Shown here piece after piece: positions 16,398 through 26,500 of a stretch of 64,000 bases of DNA. The position numbers and the translations under genes are program-made. The notes beneath the pieces are model-generated. The model searched no databases, was not told where the DNA came from, and saw only the letters and a program-made list of their open reading frames with translations. The DNA is from AP-15 sp963777435 (GTDB lineage Bacteria; Pseudomonadota; Alphaproteobacteria; ATCC43930; CGMCC-115725): positions 1,364,001-1,428,000 of the forward strand of contig CAVZQT010000003.1 in the NCBI GenBank assembly GCA_963777435.1, in the 5' to 3' direction. The stretch's first letter is position 1. Each line of letters starts with the position of its first letter.

Positions 16398-17198
16398 TTA
16401 CCGCCCCTGGAAGGCGGGTTTGCGTTTTTCCATAAAGGCGGTGCGGCCTTCGGCGTAATCGGCGCTGGCAAAGCATTCGTCGACAAGCCGCTTGCACAAT
16501 GCCAGGTCGCGCACCGACTCGTCCTTTAACGCCTCGCGGATCGCGACTTTTGCGGCCTTTACCGTCAACGGCGCATTGGCCGCGATCATTGCGCAGTAAT
16601 TGTTGACGTAGCTCTCCAGTTCCCCGTCCGGGACGACCTGGTTGACGAGGCCCATGCGCAACGCCTCTTCGGCTGTGAACTGGCGCGCGGTAAAGAAGAT
16701 CTCGCGGGCGCAGGCCGGGCCGACCAAATCGATCAATTTCTTGATGCCGTCATAAGCGTAACCGAGCCCGAGCTTTGCCGCCGGCACACCGAATTTCGAG
16801 CCCTCGGCGGCAATCCGCATGTCGCAGGCGAGCGCGGTCCCGACACCGCCGCCAATGCAATAGCCCCGGATCATCGCAATCGTCGGTTTCAAGGTTTCCT
16901 GCAGGCGCATCCGGGCCCCCTCGGAAATCTTCGAATAGGCCGCAGCCGCCTCTTCCGAAGCGCGCCGCTCCTTGAATTCCGAAATGTCGGCGCCGGAAAC
17001 AAAGGCGCGTCCGCCGGCGCCCGACACAACGATGACCCGGATCGCGTCGTCGCGCTCGAAATCATCGATGATCTGCGCCACCGCCTCCCACATTTCGAGC
17101 GACACCGCGTTATGCCGCGCCGGGTTGTTAAAGATCAAACGGCCGATCGCTCCGTCCTTTTCGGCCATCATCTTGCTGGTCATCGGCTGGTCGAGCAT
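16398..17198 (-). CDS. Enoyl-CoA hydratase/isomerase (crotonase) family protein
   Basis: A 266-residue crotonase. The oxyanion-hole stretches are GGRAFVSGADISEF and RGYCIGGGVGTALACDMRIA. In the usual FGxPE position it reads FGVPAAKLGLGYAYDG, so the first catalytic Glu of true hydratases seems absent. This hints at an isomerase, hydrolase or other crotonase chemistry. A Glu remains in the second region (ACAREIFFTARQ). ATG 17198 has GAGGAAG upstream; the longer frame would start inside REP-like copy 3. The neighbouring CaiB-type CoA-transferase is upstream on the same strand, so the two probably act in one CoA-thioester route. Confidence 0.88.
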   Translation of the reverse strand: MLDQPMTSKMMAEKDGAIGRLIFNNPARHNAVSLEMWEAVAQIIDDFERDDAIRVIVVSGAGGRAFVSGADISEFKERRASEEAAAAYSKISEGARMRLQETLKPTIAMIRGYCIGGGVGTALACDMRIAAEGSKFGVPAAKLGLGYAYDGIKKLIDLVGPACAREIFFTARQFTAEEALRMGLVNQVVPDGELESYVNNYCAMIAANAPLTVKAAKVAIREALKDESVRDLALCKRLVDECFASADYAEGRTAFMEKRKPAFQGR

Positions 17199-17223
17199 GG
17201 GTCCAACTTCCTCGTCGTGCCTT

Positions 17224-17272
17224 GTCATTGCGATCAGCGGGATTGCCGCGTCGCTCCGCTCCTCGCAGTGAC
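17224..17272. repeat. REP-like palindrome, copy 3
   Basis: Shorter and more diverged than copies 1 and 2: TGTCATTGCGATCAGCGGGA at one side and CCGCTCCTCGCAGTGACAAT at the other. It lies between the crotonase and CaiB-type genes. Confidence 0.65.
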
Positions 17273-17279
17273 AATAGTG

Positions 17280-18467
17280 TCAGATCACTGCCTGGGCGCG
17301 CAGATCGGCGATCTTTTCGTCGCTATAGCCGAGCTTTTGCAGGATCTCGTCGGTGTGTTCCCCAAGACCGGGGGTTGGCCGCAATTTCTCAGGCTCGGGC
17401 GTGCGCGTCATGTTGATCGCCTGTCCGACCGCTTTCAGCGGCCCCAGTTTCGGATGATCGATTGGGCGGGCCATTTCGAGATGCTGCACCTGCGGGTCGG
17501 CAAAGGTCTGGTCGATCGTGTAGATCGGCCCGCATGGCACGCCGACTTCGTTCATCAACTCGACCCAATAGGCGGCAGGACGCTTTTTGGTGATCTCGCC
17601 GATCTTTTCATTGAGCGCCTTGCGATTTTTCGAGCGCGCTTGGCCGGTCGCGTAATCGGGATCGTCGAGCAACGCCATTGCGTCGGCCGCCTCGCAAAAG
17701 CGGCGGAACATATGGTCGCCCGAGGCAGCGATGTTGATCTGGCCGTCGGAGGTCGGGAACACGCCGGTGGGAATGCCGGTCGGATGATCGTTACCGGCTT
17801 GCTTGGCGACTTCGCCCGCCATCAGCCAGCGCGAGCCCTGGAAATCGAGCATAAAGATCTGCGCTTCGAGCAATGAGGTATGCACCCACTGCCCCTCGCC
17901 CGAGGTTTCGCGCTCGATCAATGCCATCAGGATGCCCTGGGCGAGCAGAATACCGGCACAGAGATCGTCGATCGGGATGCCGACCCGCACCGGCCCCTGC
18001 CCCGGCAATCCGGTGATCGACATCAGCCCGCCCATACCCTGGGCAATCTGGTCGACACCCGGCCGCGCTGCGTAGGGCCCGGTCTGGCCGAAACCCGAAA
18101 TGCTGCCATAGACGATGCGCGGGTTGATTTTCTTGACGCTCTCGTAATCGACGCCGAGCCGATGCTTTACGGTCGAGCGGAAATTCTCGACGATGACATC
18201 GGCGTCTTTGGCGAGATCCATAAATATCGCGAGCCCCTCTTTCGTCTTCAGATCGAGGGTCAGGCTGCGCTTGTTGCGATGCAGGTTTTGGAAATCGAAC
18301 CCGTCGCGCCGCGCGCCGGTCACATCGCGGCCGTCATCGCCGCGCCGTTCGATCTTGATGACGTTGGCGCCCCAATCGGCGAGCTGCCGCACCGCGGTCG
18401 GCCCCGCGCGGGCGTGAGTGAGGTCGAGAACAGTAAATTTCGCCAGTGGCAGGCTTCCAATGCTCAC
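17280..18467 (-). CDS. CaiB/BaiF (class III) CoA-transferase
   Basis: A 395-residue family III CoA-transferase. It begins LAKFTVLDLTHARAGPTAVR and QLADWGANVIKIERR. Further family blocks are NLHRNKRSLTLDLKTKEG, DADVIVENFRSTVKHRLGVD, and IVYGSISGFGQTGPYAARPG, the last containing the motif before the catalytic region. The catalytic Asp lies in VGIPIDDLCAG. Length and blocks fit formyl-CoA/oxalate- or carnitine-type transferases, and the true acid substrate cannot be read. It precedes the crotonase gene on the same strand with a REP-like element between. Confidence 0.9.
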   Translation of the reverse strand: MSIGSLPLAKFTVLDLTHARAGPTAVRQLADWGANVIKIERRGDDGRDVTGARRDGFDFQNLHRNKRSLTLDLKTKEGLAIFMDLAKDADVIVENFRSTVKHRLGVDYESVKKINPRIVYGSISGFGQTGPYAARPGVDQIAQGMGGLMSITGLPGQGPVRVGIPIDDLCAGILLAQGILMALIERETSGEGQWVHTSLLEAQIFMLDFQGSRWLMAGEVAKQAGNDHPTGIPTGVFPTSDGQINIAASGDHMFRRFCEAADAMALLDDPDYATGQARSKNRKALNEKIGEITKKRPAAYWVELMNEVGVPCGPIYTIDQTFADPQVQHLEMARPIDHPKLGPLKAVGQAINMTRTPEPEKLRPTPGLGEHTDEILQKLGYSDEKIADLRAQAVI

Positions 18468-18865
18468 GAATGCGGCCCTTTCTTAGTTCGAGACACCCGC
18501 CAGCCGCGCCGACGACACGGATCGGCATCCGCGAGTGGCGCATGGTTGGCTCCTGCGACAACCTTCGCCCCTCCGGCGCACCAAGGTCAAGCGATCAGCC
18601 AAGGCCGAGCAGGCGATCGACAGGCAGCCTGCCCGCTCCTGCTCGCGCCAATGGTCGAGCCGTTTTCGCTGCGACGTCTCCCGGTCTGCGCGCCGGCGAT
18701 TATGCCACTTGTTAAGGTGCCCCAAACCTCGGCGGGACGTAACAATCGTTGGAGGTGAGGTTGCGACGGTCGATTGGCGCCAATAGAACCAAGAAGCCGG
18801 CGGAAGGCCGGGGTGGCGGTTGCTTAGGCCCCGGCCGCGGCGCATTGAGATGAAGGCGGACCGAT
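18468..18865. other. Divergent intergenic region between CoA-transferase and nickel/cobalt permease
   Basis: No gene recognised. It must hold the promoters of both flanking divergent genes. GGTGCC near 18716 and AGAAGCCGGCGGAAGG near 18790 faintly recall parts of a cobalamin riboswitch, but the core is not complete (see rejected items). A hairpin-like CCGGCGGAAGGCCGG is present. Confidence 0.3.
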
Positions 18866-19927
18866 ATGCTTGGCTTGCTGAGCCGGATGCTGCGACAGCC
18901 CGGCGCTCTCCGGCGGCAAGTCACCGCCATCGCGGCGCTGCTGCTCCTTGCCAATCTGAGCGTGTGGGCCTGGGGGGCGCTGGTATTTGCGGGCCAACCG
19001 GTCTTGCTCGGCACCGCCTTCTTGGCCTATGGGTTTGGCCTGCGTCACGCGGTCGATGCCGACCATATCGCGGCGATCGACAACGCCACCCGTAAACTGA
19101 TGCGACAAGGCAAGCGGCCGGTCGGCGTCGGTCTGTTCTTTGCCATGGGGCATTCGACCGTCGTGATCCTGGCCGTCGCAGGCGTGGCCGGCACTGCGAC
19201 GGGGTTGGCGGGATCCTTCGACTGGCTCAAGGCGGTCGGCAGCGTGATCGGCACCGCCGTCTCGGCGTTGTTCCTGTTCGCGATCGCCGCCGCGAACCTC
19301 ATCATCCTGCGCGGGGTCTGGCGGACCTTTCAGCAGGTGCGCAAAGGCGGCCGCTATGTCGACGAGGATTTCGATCTGCTGCTCAACAGCCGCGGCCTGC
19401 TCGCGCGCCTGTTCCGCCCGCTGTTCCGGCTGGTCGGCGAGAGTTGGCACATGTACCCGGTCGGCCTTCTGTTCGGGCTCGGGTTCGATACGGCAACCGA
19501 GGTGGCGCTGCTCGGCATTTCGGCAACCGCCGCAGCCAAGGGCGTTTCGATCTGGTCGATAATGGTATTCCCAGCATTGTTCGCCGCAGGGATGTCACTG
19601 ATCGACACGACCGACGGCATCCTAATGCTGGGCGCCTACGACTGGGCATTTATCAAGCCACTGCGCAAGCTGTACTACAATCTGACGATAACCTTCGTGT
19701 CGGTTGTGGTCGCGGTTCTGATTGGTAGCCTCGAGACCCTGGGACTGATGGGCGATCAGTTCGCGCTTAAAGGCGCATTCTGGGACGGCATCGGCGCGCT
19801 GAACGGCAATTTTACCGTGATCGGCGGCGGCATCATCGGCTTGTTCATCGCAGCCTGGATCGGAGCGGTCATTGTCTACCGCTACACCAGCCTGGACGAG
19901 GTCCAGGCAACATCCGTCGAGAGATAG
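18866..19927 (+). CDS. NiCoT-family nickel/cobalt permease (HoxN/NixA type)
   Basis: A 353-residue inner-membrane transporter with about eight hydrophobic segments. The family signature HX4DH appears as RHAVDADHIAAIDN in the second helix. The other conserved motifs are GLFFAMGHSTVV, LGFDTATEVALL and MSLIDTTDGILM. AAGGCGG precedes ATG 18866. These permeases import Ni2+ and/or Co2+ at high affinity. No nickel enzyme or cobalamin gene is in the window, so the metal served is unknown. Confidence 0.94.
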   Translation: MLGLLSRMLRQPGALRRQVTAIAALLLLANLSVWAWGALVFAGQPVLLGTAFLAYGFGLRHAVDADHIAAIDNATRKLMRQGKRPVGVGLFFAMGHSTVVILAVAGVAGTATGLAGSFDWLKAVGSVIGTAVSALFLFAIAAANLIILRGVWRTFQQVRKGGRYVDEDFDLLLNSRGLLARLFRPLFRLVGESWHMYPVGLLFGLGFDTATEVALLGISATAAAKGVSIWSIMVFPALFAAGMSLIDTTDGILMLGAYDWAFIKPLRKLYYNLTITFVSVVVAVLIGSLETLGLMGDQFALKGAFWDGIGALNGNFTVIGGGIIGLFIAAWIGAVIVYRYTSLDEVQATSVER

Positions 19928-20033
19928 ATCCGCAGAGTCCCGTGGAGGGCGCCGGTCCCTAGGGGGAATTTGTTTTTCTATCGTCCGCTTCCGCCACCAG
20001 GCGATCGTCGCCGGGGATCGAGTCGCTTTGGGT

Positions 20034-20630
20034 TCAGGGCTCGACGCCGATCGCGCGGCGGAAGCGGTTCTTTAACAGCACCCCGTCCCGCGGCGGCAGG
20101 ATCCGCGGCGGCTCGTCGGCCCGGATCGCGACGCGGGCGAACAAAGTCGTCGCCGATTTGCGGACGCGACCGGCGAAGTCGCGCAACCCTAATTCGTCGC
20201 TGATATCGAATGTTTCCTTGATGCCGCAGGCGCGCGCGACGCCGACCAGTTTGACCCCGGCCTCGGTATGGCTCGCCTGCATGCCGGTTTCGCCGTAACG
20301 ACCATTGTCGAACACCGCGATCGCCAGATTGGGCGGCCGCTGAACGCCGATCGTCGCAAGCCCGCCGAGCCCCATCAGCATCTCCCCGTCGCCGGTCACG
20401 ACCAAAACCCGATGCCGGGGCTGGGCGATCGCGAGGCCAAGCCCGACCAATGCCGCCGCTCCCATCGCCCCCCAAAGATAAAAGTTGCGCGCATCGTCCC
20501 CGACCGAGGCGGCGTCATAAGTCGTCGAGCCGAGCCCGGTCACCAGCAACAGATCGTCGCGTTTTTCGAGCAGAACCCGGATTGCCGCGCGGCGGTCGAG
20601 GCGGCGGTCGTTGCCAATCATTTCACCCAC
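20034..20630 (-). CDS. TPP-dependent decarboxylase, C-terminal-type (beta) subunit
   Basis: A 198-residue subunit carrying the TPP/Mg-binding half of a split thiamine-diphosphate decarboxylase, like sulfopyruvate decarboxylase ComE or the C-terminal half of phosphonopyruvate decarboxylase. The metal motif is VVTGDGEMLMGLGGLATIGV followed by AIAVFDNGRYGETGMQ. The opening VTGLGSTTYDAASVGDDARN and FYLWGAMGAAALVGLGLAIA are typical. Its start overlaps the alpha-subunit gene by 13 bp, so they are translationally coupled. Substrate is uncertain: a 3-carbon alpha-keto acid with a charged end group is the family expectation. Confidence 0.86.
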   Translation of the reverse strand: MGEMIGNDRRLDRRAAIRVLLEKRDDLLLVTGLGSTTYDAASVGDDARNFYLWGAMGAAALVGLGLAIAQPRHRVLVVTGDGEMLMGLGGLATIGVQRPPNLAIAVFDNGRYGETGMQASHTEAGVKLVGVARACGIKETFDISDELGLRDFAGRVRKSATTLFARVAIRADEPPRILPPRDGVLLKNRFRRAIGVEP

Positions 20631-21154
20631 CTCTTGGCCCCGATCAGCCGCTGCGACAGCAACACCGCAACCGCCAGGTCACTGTTGTAGGCGATGTCGA
20701 TCGCCGCCGCGACGGTCTCAGCGGCGGCTTCAGTATGCTCGACGCGATAGACGAGCACGTCCATCAGTTCGAGTGCTGACGCGGTCTGGGTCCCCATCGG
20801 CACCTGCCACGGATTGAACTCGCCCCATTCGCCGCGCATCGTCACCAGCATCACGAGCGGAAAGCGGCAGTTTTTAGTGAGCGACAGTAAGTTGATGCAA
20901 TTGCCGACCCCGCTCGACTGCATCAACAGCGCGGCGCGCTGGCCGCCGAGCCAGGCGCCGGCGGCAACCCCGATCCCCTCCTCCTCGGTCGTCAGTGGGA
21001 TGGCACGGATCTCGGGATCAGCGCGGACCAAGTCGATCAGCCGCGCATGTCCGGCATCGGGAACATAGGCGATCTGGGCGATCTCGGCCTGCCTCAGAAC
21101 CCCAAAAATCTCGTCGCGCCAGTCGGATGGCGAGGAAGGTGCGCGGCCGCTCAA
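20618..21154 (-). CDS. TPP-dependent decarboxylase, N-terminal-type (alpha) subunit
   Basis: A 178-residue partner of the preceding subunit, like ComD. The activating Glu that binds the TPP aminopyrimidine is in LTTEEEGIGVAAGAWLGGQR, and ALLMQSSGVGNCINLLSLTK is the usual N-domain block. It ends in VLLSQRLIGAKRW. The gene lies 76 bp after the citrate-synthase-like gene and overlaps the beta gene, so three genes form one minus-strand operon. Context (a citrate-synthase-fold enzyme) suggests handling of an oxo-acid and its acyl-CoA; this is inference. Confidence 0.86.
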   Translation of the reverse strand: MSGRAPSSPSDWRDEIFGVLRQAEIAQIAYVPDAGHARLIDLVRADPEIRAIPLTTEEEGIGVAAGAWLGGQRAALLMQSSGVGNCINLLSLTKNCRFPLVMLVTMRGEWGEFNPWQVPMGTQTASALELMDVLVYRVEHTEAAAETVAAAIDIAYNSDLAVAVLLSQRLIGAKRWVK

Positions 21155-21230
21155 ACGCCGACTCCTTTGGTTGTTCAGTCAAACCTATCACGATCGTCCT
21201 GTGGCTTGAATTCGTTCCCGGGCCGACTGC

Positions 21231-22415
21231 CTAACCCGGCGGCGCTGCTTCCGGGCGCGGGCCGGTGTAGCGGGCGCGCGGCCGGATCAGCACACCGCTC
21301 TCGTATTGCTCTATCGCGTGCGCGATCCAGCCAACGGTGCGGCCAATCACAAACAGGCCGAGCGCCGCATTTGGTGGCAAATCGAGCGCGGTTGTCGCCG
21401 CAGCCAAGGCGAAATCGACATTAGGGAGCCGGCCGGTGAAGCGGGTCCCGGCGGCGACCGCTGCGTCGATCGGCCCGCGTGCGGCCGGCAGCGCTGCGGT
21501 GACCGCATCGAGGATCGCCTTGGCGCGCGGATCGCCTTCCGGGTAAAGAAAGTGGCCAAACCCCGGCAGGTCCTCGTCCCGGGCGAGGCGCGCGGCCATT
21601 ACCGCCAACGGGTCGCCATCGCGGGCAATCTCGCGGAACAACGCCTCGGCGCGTGCCGAGGCGCCGCCATGCCGGCGGCCGGACAACGCCGCCAGCGCCG
21701 CCGCCACCACAGGATAGGGGGTGGCGCCGGTCGAGGCGACACAGCGCGCAACAAAGGTCGACGCGTTCAATTCGTGATCGGCCAGCGGTACCAGGCAACG
21801 CCGCAGAATATCGGCGCCGGCCGCGTCGATACGCCAGGCGGCGGCGAGCTGCCGGTGCACCGGCTCGGCAGAGGGCGTCAACGCGGCGACGCAGGCCGCG
21901 AGTTCGCGCAGGATCAGCCGGCCGGTGCGGGCGACCCCCTGGCGGGTTAGATCGAGCGCCGGCAAATCGACATCGGCCAGCGCCGCGAGCCGGCTCTGGC
22001 AACGCTCCACCAACCCGGACAGCCCGGTCGGATGCTCCCGCAGGGCGGTATCCTCGGGGGGAGGGCCGATATCGCCCTTAGCCGATCCGGCCTGCCATAG
22101 GAGCTGCGCGACATCTTCCAGGCTTTCGGTCTCGGACAGCGCGATCGCATCGCGGCCGCGATAATATATCCGGCCGTTCTCGATCAGGCAGATCGACGAG
22201 GCGATGACCGGGGTCAGCGCCTCCGCCTCGGCGGCGCGCAGCGGGGTTGCATATGCGCCTTGCAATGCCTCGATATCTTCGAGGCGGTAGCGGCGCTGCC
22301 GGGTGCCGGGCACCGCGACCGAGCGCAACCGGCCGCGGCTGACATAGGCGTAAAGCGTGTCGAGCTTGATGCCGAGGCGGTCGGCGGCCTCGCGCGCGGT
22401 TAGCAACATCGACAA
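21231..22415 (-). CDS. Citrate synthase-family protein with N-terminal HTH domain
   Basis: 394 residues. Residues 1-50 form an excisionase/MerR-like helix-turn-helix (LTAREAADRLGIKLDTLYAY, then a wing ending YRLEDIEALQG). Residues 60-390 are a citrate-synthase domain. The catalytic set looks complete: His in LADHELNAST, His in SGRRHGGASA, and Asp in NVDFALAAATTALDLPP. GFGHFLYPEGDPRAKAI is the conserved motif. Such HTH-fused citrate synthases are known only from sequence. The enzyme might bind DNA in response to an acyl-CoA or oxo-acid. It heads an operon with the split TPP decarboxylase and diverges from a cupin gene. Confidence 0.88.
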   Translation of the reverse strand: MSMLLTAREAADRLGIKLDTLYAYVSRGRLRSVAVPGTRQRRYRLEDIEALQGAYATPLRAAEAEALTPVIASSICLIENGRIYYRGRDAIALSETESLEDVAQLLWQAGSAKGDIGPPPEDTALREHPTGLSGLVERCQSRLAALADVDLPALDLTRQGVARTGRLILRELAACVAALTPSAEPVHRQLAAAWRIDAAGADILRRCLVPLADHELNASTFVARCVASTGATPYPVVAAALAALSGRRHGGASARAEALFREIARDGDPLAVMAARLARDEDLPGFGHFLYPEGDPRAKAILDAVTAALPAARGPIDAAVAAGTRFTGRLPNVDFALAAATTALDLPPNAALGLFVIGRTVGWIAHAIEQYESGVLIRPRARYTGPRPEAAPPG

Positions 22416-22579
22416 AGATTGATCATTGAATCAAGATTGACTTCTGGGATCGATGACGGTCAACTCGGTCGATCTACGCGGAGGAGCCGATCAGCGCAAT
22501 GATCAGTTTCTGGCGCCGCCCAGTCTGTCCCGAGCCGAGCGGTCTCCGCTGTTTCCGGATGTAAGAAAGGAACAGGCCG

Positions 22580-23065
22580 ATGACAAAACGCCTCGACCTC
22601 GCCGCACTGATGCCGGTGATCGGCACGCTATATCCGCCGCCTTACGACGAGCCGTGCCGCGCCCGCGCCCGCACCAAGCTCGGCGACGCCGCGGGGTTGA
22701 ACCAGTTCGGCGTCAACCTTCTGCATCTGCCGCCGGGCGCGTGGTCGAGCCAGCGCCATTGGCATACCGCGAGCGACGAGTTTGTTTATGTCCTCTCGGG
22801 TGAAGTCACATTGGTCACCGATACGGGCGAGGAAATCCTGTTCGCCGGCGACGCGGCCGGGTTCTCTGCGGGCGACAGCAATGGTCATTGCCTGCGCAAC
22901 AATTCCGCCAGCGACGCCACCGTGCTTGAGATCGGCACCCGCGTGCCCGGCGACATAGGCCACTACAACGATATCGACATGATGGCGCCCGCCGGCGGCA
23001 AGCCCGCGATCTACACCCGGCGCGACGGCACCCCCTTTCAGAACATTCAGCGCCGCGGGCCGTAG
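22580..23065 (+). CDS. Cupin-domain protein
   Basis: A 161-residue single-domain cupin. Motif 1 reads WSSQRHWHTASDEFVYVLSG, with the His-x-His and Glu metal ligands. Motif 2 is in GDAAGFSAGDSNGHCLRNNS, with the second His. GAAAGGAA precedes ATG 22580. It diverges from the HTH-citrate synthase operon, sharing a 164-bp promoter region, which suggests common control. Its chemistry (isomerase, dioxygenase or sugar-binding) cannot be told from the fold. Confidence 0.85.
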   Translation: MTKRLDLAALMPVIGTLYPPPYDEPCRARARTKLGDAAGLNQFGVNLLHLPPGAWSSQRHWHTASDEFVYVLSGEVTLVTDTGEEILFAGDAAGFSAGDSNGHCLRNNSASDATVLEIGTRVPGDIGHYNDIDMMAPAGGKPAIYTRRDGTPFQNIQRRGP

Positions 23066-23521
23066 AGCGGCAATCGGCGCTCCTCTATAGCTTCCGTTGC
23101 GGCGAAGCGTTGGATAACCCAGCTTAAAAGGCGTAGCCAGCGGCGCAGAACCTCTCGGCGAGCCGTGGCTTCCATTTTGATCAGAACAATCTGATAGCGC
23201 CCAAAAACGGGCCGATCGCCCCAACCGCTCGCTGGTCGTTCCTTATTCGGAGCGAAAGCTAGACGTGGCGCCGGACTTTGCCGCCCCGCGTTTGGTGATC
23301 GGGCTCGCAAGTCAACCCCGCGCCGCCTCTTGCTGCTCGCCATTGGGATGATGGCTTCTCGCGTCGGTTGTTTAGCGAGGGGTATCCGCTCGCGGTTGCG
23401 AGATAACGCGCGATTAAGCCTCGATTCGCACGCGCGGACATGAGTATTATCAGCTTGCCGCGAGCGTCGGCTGATGCGCTGCGGCAATTCGTGAAACTAG
23501 TTCAGGTGAAGAGCATCCGAA
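23066..23521. other. Intergenic region upstream of gltB
   Basis: About 450 bp without a recognisable gene, terminator or repeat. It should contain the gltB promoter. No clear sigma-54 (GG-N10-GC) or sigma-70 element was identified by eye. Confidence 0.3.
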
Positions 23522-26500
23522 ATGGCCGTGCCCGGTAGACAGGGACTTTATGATCCGCGCAACGAACATGATTCCTGCGGCGTCGGCTTCGTCGCCAACA
23601 TAAAAGGGCGAAAATCGCACGACATCATCGAGCGTGGCCTTCAGATCCTGGTGAATCTCGACCATCGAGGTGCCGTCGGCGCCGATCCGCTGGTCGGGGA
23701 CGGCGCCGGCTGCCTGATCCAAATGCCGGATGCATTGCTGCGCGATTGGGCAGCCACTCGGGGCCTGACCTTGCCCGCACCCGGTCAATATGCGGTCGCG
23801 ATGTGCTTTCTGCCGCGCGACAACAAGGCACGCGATTTTGCAATCGACCACACCGAGCATTTTATTCGCGCTGAAGGGCAGTCCCTGGTTGGCTGGCGCG
23901 ACGTGCCGACCGACACGACCGGGCTCGGCGCACGCGTTATCGAAACGATGCCCGTCATCCGCCAGGCGATCGTCGCCGCCGACCCGGCACTCCCCGATCA
24001 GGACGCGTTCGAGCGCAAGATGCTGACGATTCGCAAACAGACGCTGAACACCCTGACCGCGCTGAGCCAGCAACACGGTCTGCCGAGTTTGCCCGAACTT
24101 TATATGCCGTCCTTTTCGACGCGCACCCTCGTTTATAAGGGGCTGTTATTAGCCGCGCAGGTCGGCAGCTTTTACAACGATTTGCGCAATCCGCTGACCG
24201 TCTCGGCGCTGGCGCTCGTTCATCAGCGATTTTCAACGAATACGTTTCCGTCGTGGCGGCTGGCTCATCCCTATCGCTTCTTGTGCCACAACGGCGAGAT
24301 CAACACGGTTCGTGGCAACGTCAACTGGATGCATGCCCGCCGCCAGGCGATGACCTCGGAATTGTTGGGCGCCGATCTCGCCAAGATGGTGCCATTGATC
24401 GGGCCGAACCAATCCGATACCGCCTGCATCGACAACGCGCTGGAGTTGCTGGTCATCGGCGGAGGCTACTCGCTGCCGCATGCGATGATGATGTTAATCC
24501 CGGAGGCGTGGGCGGGCGACCCGCTGATGGATCCGCAGCGGCGCGCGTTTTACGAATATCATGCGGCACTGATGGAGCCGTGGGACGGGCCGGCGGCGAT
24601 CGCCTTTACCGACGGCCGCCAGATCGGCGCCACGCTGGACCGCAACGGTTTGCGGCCGGCGCGGTATGTGATCACCAACGACGACCACGTAATCATGGCG
24701 TCCGAGGCAGGCGTCCTGCCGGTGCCGGAGGAACGCATCCGGCGCAAATGGCGGCTACAGCCCGGCAAGATGCTGCTGATCGACTTTGAAGAAGGCCGCA
24801 TCATCGACGACGACGAAATCAAGCAAAAACTTGCTGCCGAGCACCCCTATGACGCTTGGCTCCAGCAAACTCAGTTCAAGCTCTCGGAATTGCCCGATGT
24901 GTCGGAGGGCAATCTTGAAGAATATTCCCGTGCGCTCGTGCCGACACGGCCCAACGACCCGACCACGCACCTACACCAGCAGCAGGCTTTTGGGTATACC
25001 CAGGAAGACATCCAGTTCTTTCTCGAACCGATGGCCCGCGATGCCGACGACCCGATCGGCTCGATGGGCACGGACACGCCGATCGCCGCGCTATCGACCA
25101 AGCCCAAGCTGCTTTACAACTATTTCAAGCAAAACTTTGCCCAGGTCACCAATCCGCCGATCGACCCGATCCGCGAAGAGTTGGTGATGTCATTGGTGTC
25201 GATGATCGGGCCGCGACCGAACCTGTTAGGTCACGAAGCCGGCACACATTATCGGCTCGAGGTGGCGCAACCGATACTGACCGATGGCGATCTGCAAAAG
25301 ATCCACGCCATCGAAACGCTGGTTCCCGCGTTCCGCACCGACACGCTTGATACGACTTGGGCGGCGGCGGAGGGTGCGGATGGTATGGCGCCAGCGCTCG
25401 AACGCCTTTGCTACGAAGCGACGCTCGCGGTCGAGGCCGGCCATAACATCTTGATCTTGTCCGACCGAGCGACTTCGGCTGAGCGCGTGCCGATCCCGGC
25501 GTTGCTCGCCACCTCGGCCGTTCACCATCATCTGATCCGGCAAGGGCTCCGTACTTCGACCGGCATCGTCGTCGAAACCGGCGAGGCGCGGGAGGTCCAC
25601 CACTTCTGCGCACTTGCCGGTTATGGTGCGGAAGCGGTCAACCCCTATCTAGCCTTTGCCACGTTAGAACAAATCCGAATCGAAAGCGATCTGCCGCTGA
25701 CCGCCGAAGCGGTCCAGAAGAATTATCTAAAGGCGGTCGATAAAGGCATCCTGAAGGTCATGTCCAAGATGGGCATTTCGACCTATCAATCCTATTGCGG
25801 CGCGCAAATCTTTGATGCGGTTGGGCTCGCCAGCGATTTTGTCGAGAAATACTTTACCGGTACCGCGACGACGATCGAAGGCGTCGGTCTGCGCGAGATT
25901 GCGCAGGAAGCGGTCGAGCGCCACCGCCACGCCTATGGCGAGAACCCGATCTATCATGAAATGCTCGATCTCGGCGGCGATTACGCGTTTCGGCTGCGCG
26001 GCGAGGATCACGCCTGGACCCCGCAGTCGGTCGCCAGATTGCAGCACGCGGTGCGGGGTAATTCGCAAGACGACTACCGCGCCTTTGCCGCAACGATCAA
26101 CGATCAGAGCGAACGACTGCTGACCATTCGTGGGCTGATGACCTTCAAGCCCGCTGAGCCGGTGCCGCTCGCCGAAGTCGAGCCTGCCAGCGAAATCGTC
26201 AAGCGGTTTGCCACCGGGGCGATGAGCTTTGGTTCGATCAGCCGCGAAGCGCATACGACCCTGGCGATCGCGATGAACCGCATCGGCGGCAAGTCAAATA
26301 CCGGCGAAGGCGGCGAGGAAGCGAGCCGGATCAAGCCGCTCGACAACGGCGATTCGATGCGTTCGGCGATCAAACAGGTCGCCTCGGGCCGGTTTGGCGT
26401 CACCACCGAATATCTGGTCAACGCCGACGATCTGCAGATCAAGATGGCGCAAGGCGCCAAGCCGGGCGAAGGCGGGCAGTTGCCGGGCCGCAAGGTCGAC

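Noticed and set aside
18690..18850. Possible cobalamin riboswitch before the nickel/cobalt permease (GGTGCC, and AGAAGCCGGCGGAAGG resembling a B12 box).
   Set aside because: The region is too short, and the central GCCACTG-type core and a proper B12 box are missing. A covariance-model search would settle it.
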